64,000 nucleotides of DNA from Flavobacteriaceae bacterium GSB9 (GTDB lineage: Bacteria > Bacteroidota > Bacteroidia > Flavobacteriales > Flavobacteriaceae), in NCBI GenBank assembly GCA_022749295.1, contig CP062007.1, positions 2,790,001 through 2,854,000 of the forward strand, in the 5' to 3' direction. Shown here one piece after another: positions 45,291-54,638 of the stretch (its first letter is position 1; each line of letters opens with the position of its first letter). Position numbers and translations under genes: made by a program. The notes under the pieces were generated by a model. That model searched no databases. It was given only the letters and a program-made list of their open reading frames with translations, and was not told the DNA's origin.

Positions 45291-47858
45291 ATGAAGAAAA
45301 TAGCTGTTTTAATTTTAATGTTTTCTTTATTGGTTTCATGTGTAGAGGAAGAAACAATATCGTTGTTAGGTCCAGGTATTTCGTTGGATTTGGCCAATTA
45401 CCGAAAGCAACAGGTAAGCGATGTGGTGTATGCACTGTCTTTTGATATTCGAGAGGCAAAATCTGAAGCCATCGACGCAAAACTCAATTTAAGTTTAACG
45501 ATAAAGGATTTGAGCCATCCGTTGTATTTGGATTTTAATGCTGATAGTGCACTTTTGAAAGGTATTTTAGTGAACGGAAAACCCATTAAAATCGTTCACG
45601 AACAGGAGCATATCATAGTGGCCACAGAACATTTAAAGATTGGGAAAAACCAAATTAACATCCTTTTTGATGCTGGCGAACAATCACTGAACCGAAACGA
45701 CGATTTCCTGTACACCCTTTTGGTGCCCGATCGTGCCAGTACCCTGTTTCCTTGTTTTGATCAGCCCAATATTAAAGCCCGTTATGTGCTTGATGTTATG
45801 GTGCCAAAGCATTGGCGGGTGCTTAGTGGGGGGGAATTGGAAGCAGAAAAAGAAGTTGAAAACACCATAAAATATAGGTTCAAAACTTCCGATTTAATGA
45901 GTACTTATTTGTTCTCTTTTGTTGCTGGTGAGTTTGAAAAAACAAGCGAAATTTTAGACGGATTTAATATGGATTTCCTGTATAGGGAAACCGATGCTAA
46001 AAAAATACAGGCCAGTTTAGGGCCTATTTTTGAATACCACGAGAAATCGATTTTATTTTTAGAAGATTACACCCAGTACCCATTTCCATTTCAAAAATTG
46101 GATTTCGTGGCCATTCCAGGGCATCAATATGGGGGTATGGAGCATGTAGGGGCTGTTCAGTATGAGGAATCGTCGTTGTTTTTAGATCGGTATGCCACCC
46201 AAAGCCAAAAACTAAACCGTTGCCGCTTAATCGCCCACGAAACAGCCCATATGTGGTTTGGCGATTTAGTGACCATGAAGTGGTTTGACGATGTGTGGCT
46301 AAAAGAGGTATTTGCCAATTTTTTGGCCGATAAAATTTCGCGGCCAGCATTTCCTGAAGTGAATCATAGCCTCAATTTTATTGTCGAGCATTATGCCAGT
46401 GCTTATAGCGAAGACCGCACCAAGGGTGCCACACCCATCAAGCAACCGCTCGATAATTTAAAGAACGCCGGCACGCTATATGGCAATATTATTTACCACA
46501 AATCACCCATTATGATGAGGCAATTGGAGGCTTTGGTGGGCGAGTCAGGCTTTAAAAAAGGTATGCAGAATTATATAAAGCAGTTTGCTGATGGTAATGC
46601 CGATTGGAATGATTTGGTTTCACTGTTGGATGCCGAAACCAATCTTGATTTAAAGCGATGGAGTGAAGTATGGGTTTATCAATCTGGTCGACCTGTGATA
46701 ACCGATAATGTAGTGTTTAAAGATGATAAAATTAAATCTTTCAATATTGAGCAGCATGCAGAAGATGGCAGTGAAAACCTTTGGCCACAACGATTTTCTG
46801 TTGGGTTGGTGTATGCAGATTCCGTAAAGGTAGTTCCGGTAAGTTTCAAACGGAAAGCTCAAAATATTACGACTTTGGTGGGTTGTAAAAAACCACAGTC
46901 TATTATTTATAATTATGATGCTTTTGGCTACGGCGTGTTTCCAATGGGTCATCTGGAAGCCTCTGCTATTCCCGATATTCATGACGATGTAGCTAGGGGC
47001 TATAGCTATATCAATTTATATGAGAACGTACTGCTGGGCAAGATAAAGCCAGAAGTGGCTTTGGAAACTTTGGTTAAGGGTATGTTGGTCGAAGAGAACG
47101 AACTTGTTTTAAGCATGGTTTCAGGATACTGTTTGGCCATTTTTTGGAAATATATCAATCCTAAAAAACGCGATGGACTGGCGCAAATTATCGAATCCAA
47201 ATTATCACAGCGTTTATTGGATAAATCACTTCCATCTGGATTGAAAAAAACGACTTTTGGATGTTTTAAGAGCATAGCCTATTTGCCTTCGGGGCGTGAG
47301 ATGCTTTATGGAATCTGGGATAGATCCTTGAAAATTAGTAATCTTAACCTCAACGAAAACGATTATACTTGTTTGGCGGTGGCTCTTTCTATTTATGAAC
47401 ACCCAGATGCTGAAACAATTTTGCATGAAGCTTTAAATGATATTTCTAACCCCGATAGAAAAAAGCGGTTTGAGTTTTTGTTGCCATCTTTGTCTGCAAA
47501 CGAGCAGTTAAGAGATAATTTTATGAAATCTTTGACCCAGGCCGAAAATCGTGAAAAGGAAAGTTGGGTCGTTTCGGCCTTGTACAATATACACCATCCG
47601 TTACGACAAAATTCGGCAGAAAAGCATTTAAAGATGTGTTTGGGGTTAACGGAAGAAATTCAAAAAACGGGTGATATATTTTTTCCAAAATCATGGCTCA
47701 ATGCGACAATAGGGAGTTATAGTTCGCCCTACGCTTATGAGGTGGTGGAAACCTTTTTAAATGAAAACCCTAACTTTCCGCAAGTGCTAAAGAACAAATT
47801 GCTGCAGGCTGCCGATGGCGTGTACAAAGGAAAAAAAATAAGGAACCAATGGCAATAG
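45291..47858 (+). CDS. M1 family aminopeptidase lipoprotein
   Basis: 855 residues. Lipobox cysteine at 17 (SLLVSC), so it is outer- or inner-membrane anchored, probably facing the periplasm or surface. The zinc site HETAH (residues 316-320) with Glu339 is the HExxH-x18-E pattern; the substrate-binding GAMEN motif is changed to GGMEH (281-285). The C-terminal third is the ERAP1-like helical domain. It trims N-terminal residues from peptides for uptake. It overlaps the DUF58 gene by 10 bp. Confidence 0.95.
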   Translation: MKKIAVLILMFSLLVSCVEEETISLLGPGISLDLANYRKQQVSDVVYALSFDIREAKSEAIDAKLNLSLTIKDLSHPLYLDFNADSALLKGILVNGKPIKIVHEQEHIIVATEHLKIGKNQINILFDAGEQSLNRNDDFLYTLLVPDRASTLFPCFDQPNIKARYVLDVMVPKHWRVLSGGELEAEKEVENTIKYRFKTSDLMSTYLFSFVAGEFEKTSEILDGFNMDFLYRETDAKKIQASLGPIFEYHEKSILFLEDYTQYPFPFQKLDFVAIPGHQYGGMEHVGAVQYEESSLFLDRYATQSQKLNRCRLIAHETAHMWFGDLVTMKWFDDVWLKEVFANFLADKISRPAFPEVNHSLNFIVEHYASAYSEDRTKGATPIKQPLDNLKNAGTLYGNIIYHKSPIMMRQLEALVGESGFKKGMQNYIKQFADGNADWNDLVSLLDAETNLDLKRWSEVWVYQSGRPVITDNVVFKDDKIKSFNIEQHAEDGSENLWPQRFSVGLVYADSVKVVPVSFKRKAQNITTLVGCKKPQSIIYNYDAFGYGVFPMGHLEASAIPDIHDDVARGYSYINLYENVLLGKIKPEVALETLVKGMLVEENELVLSMVSGYCLAIFWKYINPKKRDGLAQIIESKLSQRLLDKSLPSGLKKTTFGCFKSIAYLPSGREMLYGIWDRSLKISNLNLNENDYTCLAVALSIYEHPDAETILHEALNDISNPDRKKRFEFLLPSLSANEQLRDNFMKSLTQAENREKESWVVSALYNIHHPLRQNSAEKHLKMCLGLTEEIQKTGDIFFPKSWLNATIGSYSSPYAYEVVETFLNENPNFPQVLKNKLLQAADGVYKGKKIRNQWQ

Positions 47859-48784
47859 ATTTACAAAACGAACTTAATAAAACAGAAGGTTTTAAAAACT
47901 TGGAATTACTTGCTAAACAAGTGGTTGAAGGTTTTATTGCCGGGATGCATAAAAGTCCTTTTCATGGTTTTTCTGCTGAATTTGCTGAGCATAAAATTTA
48001 TAATCAAGGCGAAAGCACCCGACATATAGATTGGAAGCTATTTGGCAAAACCGATAAACTCTATACCAAACGTTACGACGACGAAACCAACCTGCGTTGC
48101 CATATCATTTTGGATAACAGCAGTTCCATGCATTATCCTATGTATAGTTCGGTTTCTCTTGAACGTTTAAATAAAATTGGTTTTTCAGCTTTAGCATCTG
48201 CAGCATTAATGCAAATTTTTAAAAAGCAGCGTGATGCTGTTGGGTTAAGTATCTATAGCGATGATTACGATTATTATGCTCCTGAAAAAGGGAGTGAGCG
48301 ACACCATCAAATGTTGTTGAGCCATTTGAGAGAAGCTGTAGTTTCAAAACCCAAAAATAAGAAAACCGAAACTTATAAATACTTGCATGAAATTGCTGAA
48401 AAAATTCATAGACGTTCGCTAATATTTTTGTTTACCGATATGTTTCAGGCTTCAGAAGATGAAGTGAAACTTTTTGAGGCGCTAAGGCATTTAAAATACA
48501 ACAAACATGAAGTGGTATTGTTTCATGTCTTCGACAAATCAAAAGAACTGGAATTTAATTTTGACAATAAGCCCAAGCGTTTTGTAGATGTAGAAACCGG
48601 TGAATATATTAATTTGTATGCCGATTCTATCAAAGAAAATTATAGAGAAGCCGTTAAGGATTATTTTACAGCGTTGCGTCTAAAGTGTGCACAATACAAA
48701 ATAAAATATGTTGAAGCTGATATTAACAAGGGACTTAATAATATTCTGACAACCTATTTGGTGGAGCGGCAAAAGTTTGCTTAG
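47849..48784 (+). CDS. DUF58 domain protein (von Willebrand-like)
   Basis: 311 residues, soluble. The DUF58 segment EHKIYNQGESTRHIDWKLFGKTDKLYTKRY (residues about 51-80) and a MIDAS-like DNSSSM motif are clear. DUF58 proteins usually accompany MoxR AAA-ATPases and VWA/batA genes, but none are here. Overlaps the aminopeptidase gene by 10 bp, implying coexpression. Confidence 0.88.
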   Translation: MAIDLQNELNKTEGFKNLELLAKQVVEGFIAGMHKSPFHGFSAEFAEHKIYNQGESTRHIDWKLFGKTDKLYTKRYDDETNLRCHIILDNSSSMHYPMYSSVSLERLNKIGFSALASAALMQIFKKQRDAVGLSIYSDDYDYYAPEKGSERHHQMLLSHLREAVVSKPKNKKTETYKYLHEIAEKIHRRSLIFLFTDMFQASEDEVKLFEALRHLKYNKHEVVLFHVFDKSKELEFNFDNKPKRFVDVETGEYINLYADSIKENYREAVKDYFTALRLKCAQYKIKYVEADINKGLNNILTTYLVERQKFA

Positions 48785-48911
48785 AGGTTGTTTTTATTGA
48801 AAATCAGCAGGTTGCTTATAGCTTTTTAGTGGTTATGCTTGGTTTTGGTAAAAGGCAAGTGTTATAATCGGGTACCAACTAAAAAAAATATTCAAAAAAA
48901 ATTAAAAAAGA

Positions 48912-48942
48912 TTTGAGATATAAAAAAAGGCGTGTATATTTG
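48912..48942 (+). promoter_or_regulatory. tRNA-Asp promoter
   Basis: TTTG (48912-48915), 19-bp spacer, TATATTTG (48935-48942): a perfect match to the Bacteroidota consensus, 18 bp before the mature tRNA 5' end. Confidence 0.9.
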
Positions 48943-48960
48943 CAACCGCAATAAAGCAAC

Positions 48961-49037
48961 GGTCTGGTAGTTCAGTTGGTTAGAATGTCGCCCTGTCACG
49001 GCGAAGGTCGCGGGTTCGAGTCCCGTCCAGACCGCCA
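48961..49037 (+). tRNA. tRNA-Asp (anticodon GTC), CCA encoded
   Basis: The 7-bp acceptor stem is GGTCTGG (48961-48967) / CCAGACC (49027-49033) followed by discriminator G and encoded CCA. Anticodon loop CTGTCAC gives GTC; the T arm has GGTTCGAGTCC. 74 nt without CCA. It marks the edge of the accessory region. Confidence 0.98.
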
Positions 49038-49044
49038 AATTGCT

Positions 49045-49073
49045 AAAAGCTCTAAGAGATTAGGGCTTTTTTT
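49045..49073 (+). terminator. Rho-independent terminator of tRNA-Asp
   Basis: Stem AAAAGCTCTAA / TTAGGGCTTTT (one G-T pair), loop GAGA, T-run, ending 36 bp after the tRNA. Confidence 0.92.
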
Positions 49074-49086
49074 GGCAAGTAAAAGA

Positions 49087-49200
49087 AGTTGTGTTGTTCC
49101 CAAAGTTAATTTGGGAGTGTAGTAATACCAGAGTGAAATTTGGTGTTCCAATGGAAAGCTTTCCTTTTTTCTTTTTAGAAAATGGGGATGCTTTTTTGTT
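49087..49200 (+). repeat. Intergenic hairpin repeat, copy R1
   Basis: First of five copies seen only right of tRNA-Asp. Left half starts AGTTGTGTTGTT and carries the palindrome CCCAAA-gttaa-TTTGGG; right half folds as GCTTTCC-TTTTTTCT ... AGAAAA-TGGGGATGC (49158-49191) followed by six T. Between tRNA-Asp and a convergent lipoprotein gene. Confidence 0.75.
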
Positions 49201-49358
49201 TTTTGGAAGTTTTTTATTCGCCCTAATTCAACAGTTTTAGGGGTGTGATATTGAAAAGGCCAAATCGTAGCACGCAGCAAATAGGAAAGGTTTATAAAAC
49301 AACAAAGTTAATTTTATAAACCTCTCCTAATTTTTATCTGCCTAGAACTTACAAAAAT

Positions 49359-49958
49359 CTATTTTAAAAAAATAGTGCCTTCCCATTTATGATCGGTTCC
49401 GGTGCCATCGATTCTTACACGACTATTGATATTGAGTTCACCAGAAGCATTTTCAAATCGTCCTGTGCCTCCACCGATAATGCAAATATCTTCAAACTTA
49501 AAAGCATAAAAGTCATCTTGAATGGGGATAAGTATGCTTCCAGGAGTTGTGACAAATAATCTGTCACCATTTGCGGCTTCCATGTATCCTTCCACTGTAC
49601 CATATTCACCAAAACCCCCTTCAGGATCTGGGTTACCTTGCTCATCAAATACAACGTGGAAGCAAAATTTTAAATCGGTAGTGAAATTTCCAAGATGCGT
49701 GGCGTTACCACCACCTACTTGATGCTCAAGAGCCCAGAAGTCGGTTGGGGAATTAACTGAACATATAACAGTAAGGGCGTCTTCAGCTTGACCTGTAAAT
49801 AGTTTGGTCTTAAATGGCACTTCCACTTGTTTAGATGATTTGGCCTGCATGTTCAATTCGGTTAAATTGTCCTCAGTTATTAGGTCCTGGTTTTCTTCGC
49901 ACGCAGTTACGGTAAAAATTAAACAGTATATAATAAGTAATAATTTTAAAGTTTTCAT
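49359..49958 (-). CDS. Lipoprotein of unknown function, tandem copy 2
   Basis: 199 residues with a lipobox cysteine at 20 (TVTACEEN). The mature domain runs from about 55 with GNATHLGNFTTDLKFCFHVV, ANGDRLFV and a terminal GGGTGRFENASGELNI then DGTGTDHKWEGTIF. This resembles an allene-oxide-cyclase/lipocalin-like barrel seen in Bacteroidota secreted proteins, but the family is not certain. A sister copy (50025-50627) sits 66 bp upstream; both are divergent from regulator 1. Confidence 0.75.
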   Translation of the reverse strand: MKTLKLLLIIYCLIFTVTACEENQDLITEDNLTELNMQAKSSKQVEVPFKTKLFTGQAEDALTVICSVNSPTDFWALEHQVGGGNATHLGNFTTDLKFCFHVVFDEQGNPDPEGGFGEYGTVEGYMEAANGDRLFVTTPGSILIPIQDDFYAFKFEDICIIGGGTGRFENASGELNINSRVRIDGTGTDHKWEGTIFLK

Positions 49959-50024
49959 TTTATGTCGTTTTTAGTTAAATGGATAATTAATAATATCTAT
50001 ATTTTTAGATTGTTCATCTATTGG

Positions 50025-50627
50025 TTAATTATTTAAAATAATGGTTCCTTCTTGGATATGGTCAGTTCCAGTGCCATCTATTCTCACACGACCGATACTG
50101 ACAATTTCACCAGATGCATTTTCAAAACGTTCAGTACCGCCAGTAATAGTAATGATGTTTACAAATTCAAAAATATAAGTCTCATCTTGGATAGGCATTA
50201 GTTTTCCGCCACTGCCTGATGTAAATAGCTTATCGCCGTTATTGGCTTCTATAATGTTACTGGCTCCAGTAAATTCACCAAATCCAGCTCTAAAATCAGG
50301 TTGTCCTTGGTCGTTCAGTACGATGTGAAAACAAAATTCCAAGTTGGTGGTGAAATTTCCAATATATGTGGCGTTACCCTTTCCAATTTGATGTTCGGGC
50401 CTCCAGAAATCGGTGGGAGAATTAAATGTACATGTTCCAGAGGGGGCGTCCTCTGCTGCCGTTGTAAACATTTTGGCTTTATATGGAAGCTTTAGTTGTT
50501 TAGATGATTTGGCCTGAGAGCTTAAAGCATTGATGCTGTCTTCAGTTATTAGATCGTGGTTCTCTTCACATGCTGTTGTTGCGCAAATTAAACAGCATGT
50601 AATAAGTAATAATTTTAAAGTTTTCAT
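50025..50627 (-). CDS. Lipoprotein of unknown function, tandem copy 1
   Basis: 200 residues, lipobox cysteine at 20 (ATTACEEN). Aligns with the neighbouring copy end to end: GNATYIGNFTTNLEFCFHIV, NNGDKLFTSG, GGTERFENASGEIVSIGRVRIDGTGTDH. The copies differ over about half of positions in the middle, so the duplication is not recent. It is divergent from regulator 1 across a 229-bp region that presumably holds both promoters. Confidence 0.78.
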   Translation of the reverse strand: MKTLKLLLITCCLICATTACEENHDLITEDSINALSSQAKSSKQLKLPYKAKMFTTAAEDAPSGTCTFNSPTDFWRPEHQIGKGNATYIGNFTTNLEFCFHIVLNDQGQPDFRAGFGEFTGASNIIEANNGDKLFTSGSGGKLMPIQDETYIFEFVNIITITGGTERFENASGEIVSIGRVRIDGTGTDHIQEGTIILNN

Positions 50628-50856
50628 TTTATTTTAATTTTTAGTTAAACAAAAGGCTACTATTTAAAATTAAAGCTTACTTATGCTTTTTACGGATTGA
50701 CATGTTTCAAATCTTGTAAACTATGTGTCAAGTTTTGTAAAGGGTGTGTTAAAATCCAATTGCCCTGATAGTGAGGTTGTTTGGCTCTAAATTTTTGTCC
50801 AAATAATTTTTATATGTAAATTAACATACATTAATTATTGAAGAACCAAATAAGAC

Positions 50857-52701
50857 ATGGATACTCAGATTTCAATGGATCAAGTTTTTCTTTCGAATCT
50901 TGATGAAATTTTGGAAGCAAATTACCAAGATGAGCATTTTGGAGTCAGAGAATTATCTTCATTGGCAGGTGTTAGTCGCTCAAAACTGCACAGAAAGTTG
51001 CGGGAGTTAAAGGAACAAACGGCTAGTGAGTATATTAAGGCCTATAGGCTTCAAAAGGCCTACCTACTGCTAAAGAACAATGTGTCTTCGGTTTCTGAAA
51101 TAGCCTATTCTGTTGGGTTTAACAGCCCCTCATATTTTACAAAGTGTTTTCATAAGCGCTATAAATGTGCACCCAGTGAAGTTAAGCAGAAACCAGAACT
51201 TGGGGATGGAGTCAAGGAGCACCATGGAAAGGCCAGACAATTATCCTCATTTAGCTTAAAAAAGAGTGCCTTTTTAGGTGTTTTAGTGTTATTGTTGGGA
51301 ATGGGGGCCTATATCGTTGGTGATTTAGCATCTGAGCGAAAGGCCAACAGAAAGGTTACCTTAGCAGTGCTTCCATTTAAGACGCTTAGTGATAATCCAT
51401 CTGATCAATATTTCGCCGACGGTGTTATGGATGTCATATTAAGTAGCCTTTCAGGGATAGAAAATTTTAATGTGATCTCACGAACCACGATGGAACAGTA
51501 CCGGAAGAATTCTAAAACCACTCCTGAAATAGCCAAAGAATTGGGTATTACCCATATGCTGGAGGCCAGTGTTCAAAAGCAAACGGATGAAGTCCGTATT
51601 GTGGTGAAGCTTATTGATGCCAAGAACGATGTTCATATCTGGTCCGACCACTACGAAAGGCAATATAAAGATATCTTCTCGATGCAGAGCGAAGTTGCCA
51701 GGGAAATTGTGGATCAGCTAGCGGTGACATTGACGCCTGCGGATGAGAAAAAAATAGCCGAGACCCCCACTAAAAATGTTGAGGCTTACAATTTATACCT
51801 GAAGGGCCGTTTTTTTTGGGATAGGCGAACAGAGGCTGACTTAAAACGAAGTATTAAATATTTTGAAGAGGCCATAGCATTAGATTCGTTGTATGCTCTA
51901 GCTTATGCCGGCTTGGGCGATGCATACCAAGTTATGGGGTGGTGGGGATGGTATCCTAGAGAAGAAGGATTTGAAAAGGCGAAAGTATATGCTGAAAAAG
52001 CACTTTTAATCAATGAAAACATTTCATTGGCACATACAGTATTGGGAATCAATTTTTTTAATGAATGGGATTATAAACGTGCAGAAAATAAATTCAAATT
52101 AGCATTAAATTTGGAGCCTACTAATTCAAGAGCTCATCAATTTTATGCTGAGTTGCTGGATTTATTGGGGAGAAAAAAGGAAGCAAGGGAACATATTGAT
52201 TTGGCGATTAAATATAATCCCAATGCGCCTATTCTTTATAGTAGTAGTGGAACAATTTATTACAACAATGGTGAATTTGAAAATGCGTTAAAAGAATCGG
52301 CCAAAGCTCGAGAATTTAATGAAAAAAGAGGATTAAAGAACATTTTTCTTAGTAATGTTAGATTACATGAATACGATAAAGCCGTTGAAGCCCTAAAAGC
52401 AAAAAATTCCAAATTTAAAGATGCTCCTGGTGAAATTGATGCAATATATAAAGCACAAGGGATAGAAGGCGTTTTGGAGTGGTATATAAATCAGTTTTCG
52501 GAATCTGGTAAAAATGGATGCATTGGTAAGGCTGAGTTGTGCATGTTTATAGGGGATACGGAAAGGGCTTTGGACCTTTTGGAAAAAAGCTACGAAAAAA
52601 AGGAATATTATTTTCCAAAAATAAAATCTGATATAGATTTTGAACCTCTTAAAACTCATCCAAGGTTTATAGTACTGGTTAATAAACTAAATATGGAGTA
52701 A
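50857..52701 (+). CDS. Membrane-anchored AraC-type regulator with TolB-like and TPR domains (regulator 1)
   Basis: 614 residues. An AraC/XylS HTH pair at about 10-108 (RELSSLAGVSRSKLHRKLREL, then SEIAYSVGFNSPSYFTKCFHKRYKC), one TM segment (about 137-155), a TolB-N/adenylate-cyclase-associated-like domain (about 166-285, VAVLPF-type: LAVLPFKTLSDNPSDQYFADGVMDVI) and TPRs to the end. The layout (HTH, TM, sensor) is that of CadC/ToxR-like one-component regulators with the sensor outside the cytoplasm. It is divergent from the two lipoproteins, which are the best candidate targets. Positions 51100-51588 are nearly identical to regulator 2. Confidence 0.88.
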   Translation: MDTQISMDQVFLSNLDEILEANYQDEHFGVRELSSLAGVSRSKLHRKLRELKEQTASEYIKAYRLQKAYLLLKNNVSSVSEIAYSVGFNSPSYFTKCFHKRYKCAPSEVKQKPELGDGVKEHHGKARQLSSFSLKKSAFLGVLVLLLGMGAYIVGDLASERKANRKVTLAVLPFKTLSDNPSDQYFADGVMDVILSSLSGIENFNVISRTTMEQYRKNSKTTPEIAKELGITHMLEASVQKQTDEVRIVVKLIDAKNDVHIWSDHYERQYKDIFSMQSEVAREIVDQLAVTLTPADEKKIAETPTKNVEAYNLYLKGRFFWDRRTEADLKRSIKYFEEAIALDSLYALAYAGLGDAYQVMGWWGWYPREEGFEKAKVYAEKALLINENISLAHTVLGINFFNEWDYKRAENKFKLALNLEPTNSRAHQFYAELLDLLGRKKEAREHIDLAIKYNPNAPILYSSSGTIYYNNGEFENALKESAKAREFNEKRGLKNIFLSNVRLHEYDKAVEALKAKNSKFKDAPGEIDAIYKAQGIEGVLEWYINQFSESGKNGCIGKAELCMFIGDTERALDLLEKSYEKKEYYFPKIKSDIDFEPLKTHPRFIVLVNKLNME

Positions 52702-52917
52702 TAGCCAATATTGGGAGGTGTTGGTTACAACCTAAAATTTCAAAAATTAGTTGCGTTTAGGGTAGGTGTTTTAAATGAAAGTTACTAATCCTAAATTGTC
52801 TATGAACTGTAATTTCGGATAGTGTAGCATAATAGTTACTGTATCTTTGATTTTACTATTTACAAATAACCTATTTACAATTGGACAAACATATTGTTTA
52901 AAGCAAAATTATGAATC

Positions 52918-53439
52918 ATGAAAACTTTATTCCTTCTTTTCGTCTTGATAATCTCTTTGGGTAGTGAAGGGCAAATTGTAAGTGATGATTATCATAAGGG
53001 TGTAAATGACAATGTTGTAAAGGACATGATACTAGAGGGAAACGTAACGGATATAAACGGTTTGGCTTTAATTGGGGCAGAACTTGTTATTAAAGGTACG
53101 TCAATTATGACAAAAACAAATTTTGACGGGAACTTTTATTTAAAAATTAAGAAAGGCGGTGTATTGGTTGTTAGTTATGCAGGTTTTGAAACAAAAGAAG
53201 TGACTATAGAAAATCAGATAGATATTAATATTATTTTGGAAGAAAAAGGCAAACCGGAACCCATAAGGTCTTTAACTAAATCGGAAGTTAGAAAAAAAAA
53301 GCGTTCCGATAATAAGGCAAAACAGGCTGCTCAACGAGAAAAAGAAAAGAACAACATGGAGCCAATAGATTTAAAAGAAGAAATTTTAGGAGAAGCAGGA
53401 AGAGCGGCAAAAAGAAGCATATGGAAGCATAGGAAATAA
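52918..53439 (+). CDS. Secreted carboxypeptidase-regulatory-like (beta-sandwich) protein with basic tail
   Basis: 173 residues with a signal peptide (MKTLFLLFVLIISLGSEGQ). Residues about 40-110 (LEGNVTDINGLALIGAELVIKGT, then DGNFYLKIKKGGVLVVSYAGFETKEV) are the CarboxypepD_reg-like domain found at the start of SusC/TonB-dependent receptors. The C-terminal part is highly charged (KKKRSDNKAKQAAQREKEK). No receptor barrel follows, so it may be a truncated SusC start or a stand-alone protein. Confidence 0.72.
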   Translation: MKTLFLLFVLIISLGSEGQIVSDDYHKGVNDNVVKDMILEGNVTDINGLALIGAELVIKGTSIMTKTNFDGNFYLKIKKGGVLVVSYAGFETKEVTIENQIDINIILEEKGKPEPIRSLTKSEVRKKKRSDNKAKQAAQREKEKNNMEPIDLKEEILGEAGRAAKRSIWKHRK

Positions 53440-53483
53440 TGGTTGGCAAGTAAATTGTTAATTGAAAAGTAGGTTTTTATAGT

Positions 53484-53980
53484 ATGGGGTCACAACAGTC
53501 CATGGATGAATTGTTTATGTCGAAACTCAATGGGGTATTGGAAAACAATTATCATCAGGAACGTATTGGGGTAAGCGAATTATCCGTAAGCATGGGGGCG
53601 GTAGGTCGTAGCTCCATAGAAAGTTAAGGGAAATAAAAGGTGTTTGCGCAAGCCATTACATCAAATGGTTTCGGTTGGGAAAAGCATAGGCTTAATTAAA
53701 GACAATTCTTAAACAGTGTCTGAGATTTTCTATTCTGTAGGATTTGGTAGTCCCTCTTATTTTACAAAGTGTTTTTATAAGCGTTACAAATGCTCACCTA
53801 GTGAAGTTAAACATAAAACGGAAGCAAAGGTAGGAGAGTTTGATGAGCCTCATCATGGAAGTCATTTTAAGTAATCTTTTCAGGGATAGAAGGTATCAAT
53901 ATGATTTAAAGAACCACTATAGAACAGTACCTGAAGAGTTCTAAAACCACTCCGGAAATAGCTGCTGAAATAGTTATTCG
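53484..53980 (+). pseudogene. Decayed copy of the AraC/TolB/TPR regulator (regulator 2-like)
   Basis: ATG at 53484 opens a frame (MGSQQSMDELFMSKLNGVLENNY) aligned with regulator 2 (MRSLQSMDESFISKLNDVLENNY), but it stops after about 47 codons. The second HTH half is readable (SVGFGSPSYFTKCFYKRYKC) in another frame, ending in a stop. A stretch of roughly 210 bp (the TM segment and start of the TolB domain) is missing, then matches resume (CTGAAGAGTTCTAAAACCACTC) and the copy ends. Frameshifts, stops and a deletion mark it as dead. Confidence 0.88.
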
Positions 53981-54197
53981 AATCTTTGTCCAAATTTAAT
54001 CAATGAGTGGGTATCGATTTAATAATTGTTATAAAGAATATAGAGTGGAATGATTAATTTTCCTTCTATGTTGTTTTATGCAATATCGGATATTTAAAAG
54101 TTTTATGTCGAATAATGATTATAAATAAAAGTCAATGTCTAAACCAAAACCCAAATATAATCGTACATAATAATATATTAACCCCAATCAATAACCC

Positions 54198-54638
54198 ATG
54201 AAATATTTATTTTTATTTGTTTTTTTACTCAGTTCTTTTCTTGTTTCAGCTCAAACCTCTTTTAATACGGGGAGTGTGCGGTTAGATGCAGATATAAATT
54301 TGATAAACACGCAAGCCCGAACAAATATGAGTGCTTTTAGGTCAGATATGCAATTATCTTACAATATCTCTGAAAAGAAACTCAATTATATGAGTGCAAA
54401 TTTGAATATGACACCGGGAGATATATACTTATCTTTGGAAATTTCCAAGATAGCCAGAGTATCTTTAGATAGGGTTTTGCCTGTTTACCAAACTCACCGA
54501 TCTAAGGGTTGGGGCGTTATAGCTAAACAGCTTGGTATTAAACCTGGTTCTGCTGAGTTTCACCAATTAAAAAATGGTACAAAAGCTAAAAAAGGTAAAG
54601 GCCGCGGAAAAAAACATAAGAATAAAAGGAAACATTAG
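54198..54638 (+). CDS. Secreted protein with basic C-terminal tail, unknown family
   Basis: 146 residues. Signal peptide (MKYLFLFVFLLSSFLVSAQ), a folded helical part (about 25-125) and a tail of Lys/Arg/Gly (KGKGRGKKHKNKRKH). The core contains the phrase TPGDIYLSLEISKIARVSLDRVLPVYQTHRSKGWGVIAKQLGIKPGSAEFHQLK, similar to unknown exported proteins of Bacteroidota. The basic tail might bind nucleic acid or acidic polysaccharide. Not further assignable. Confidence 0.7.
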   Translation: MKYLFLFVFLLSSFLVSAQTSFNTGSVRLDADINLINTQARTNMSAFRSDMQLSYNISEKKLNYMSANLNMTPGDIYLSLEISKIARVSLDRVLPVYQTHRSKGWGVIAKQLGIKPGSAEFHQLKNGTKAKKGKGRGKKHKNKRKH

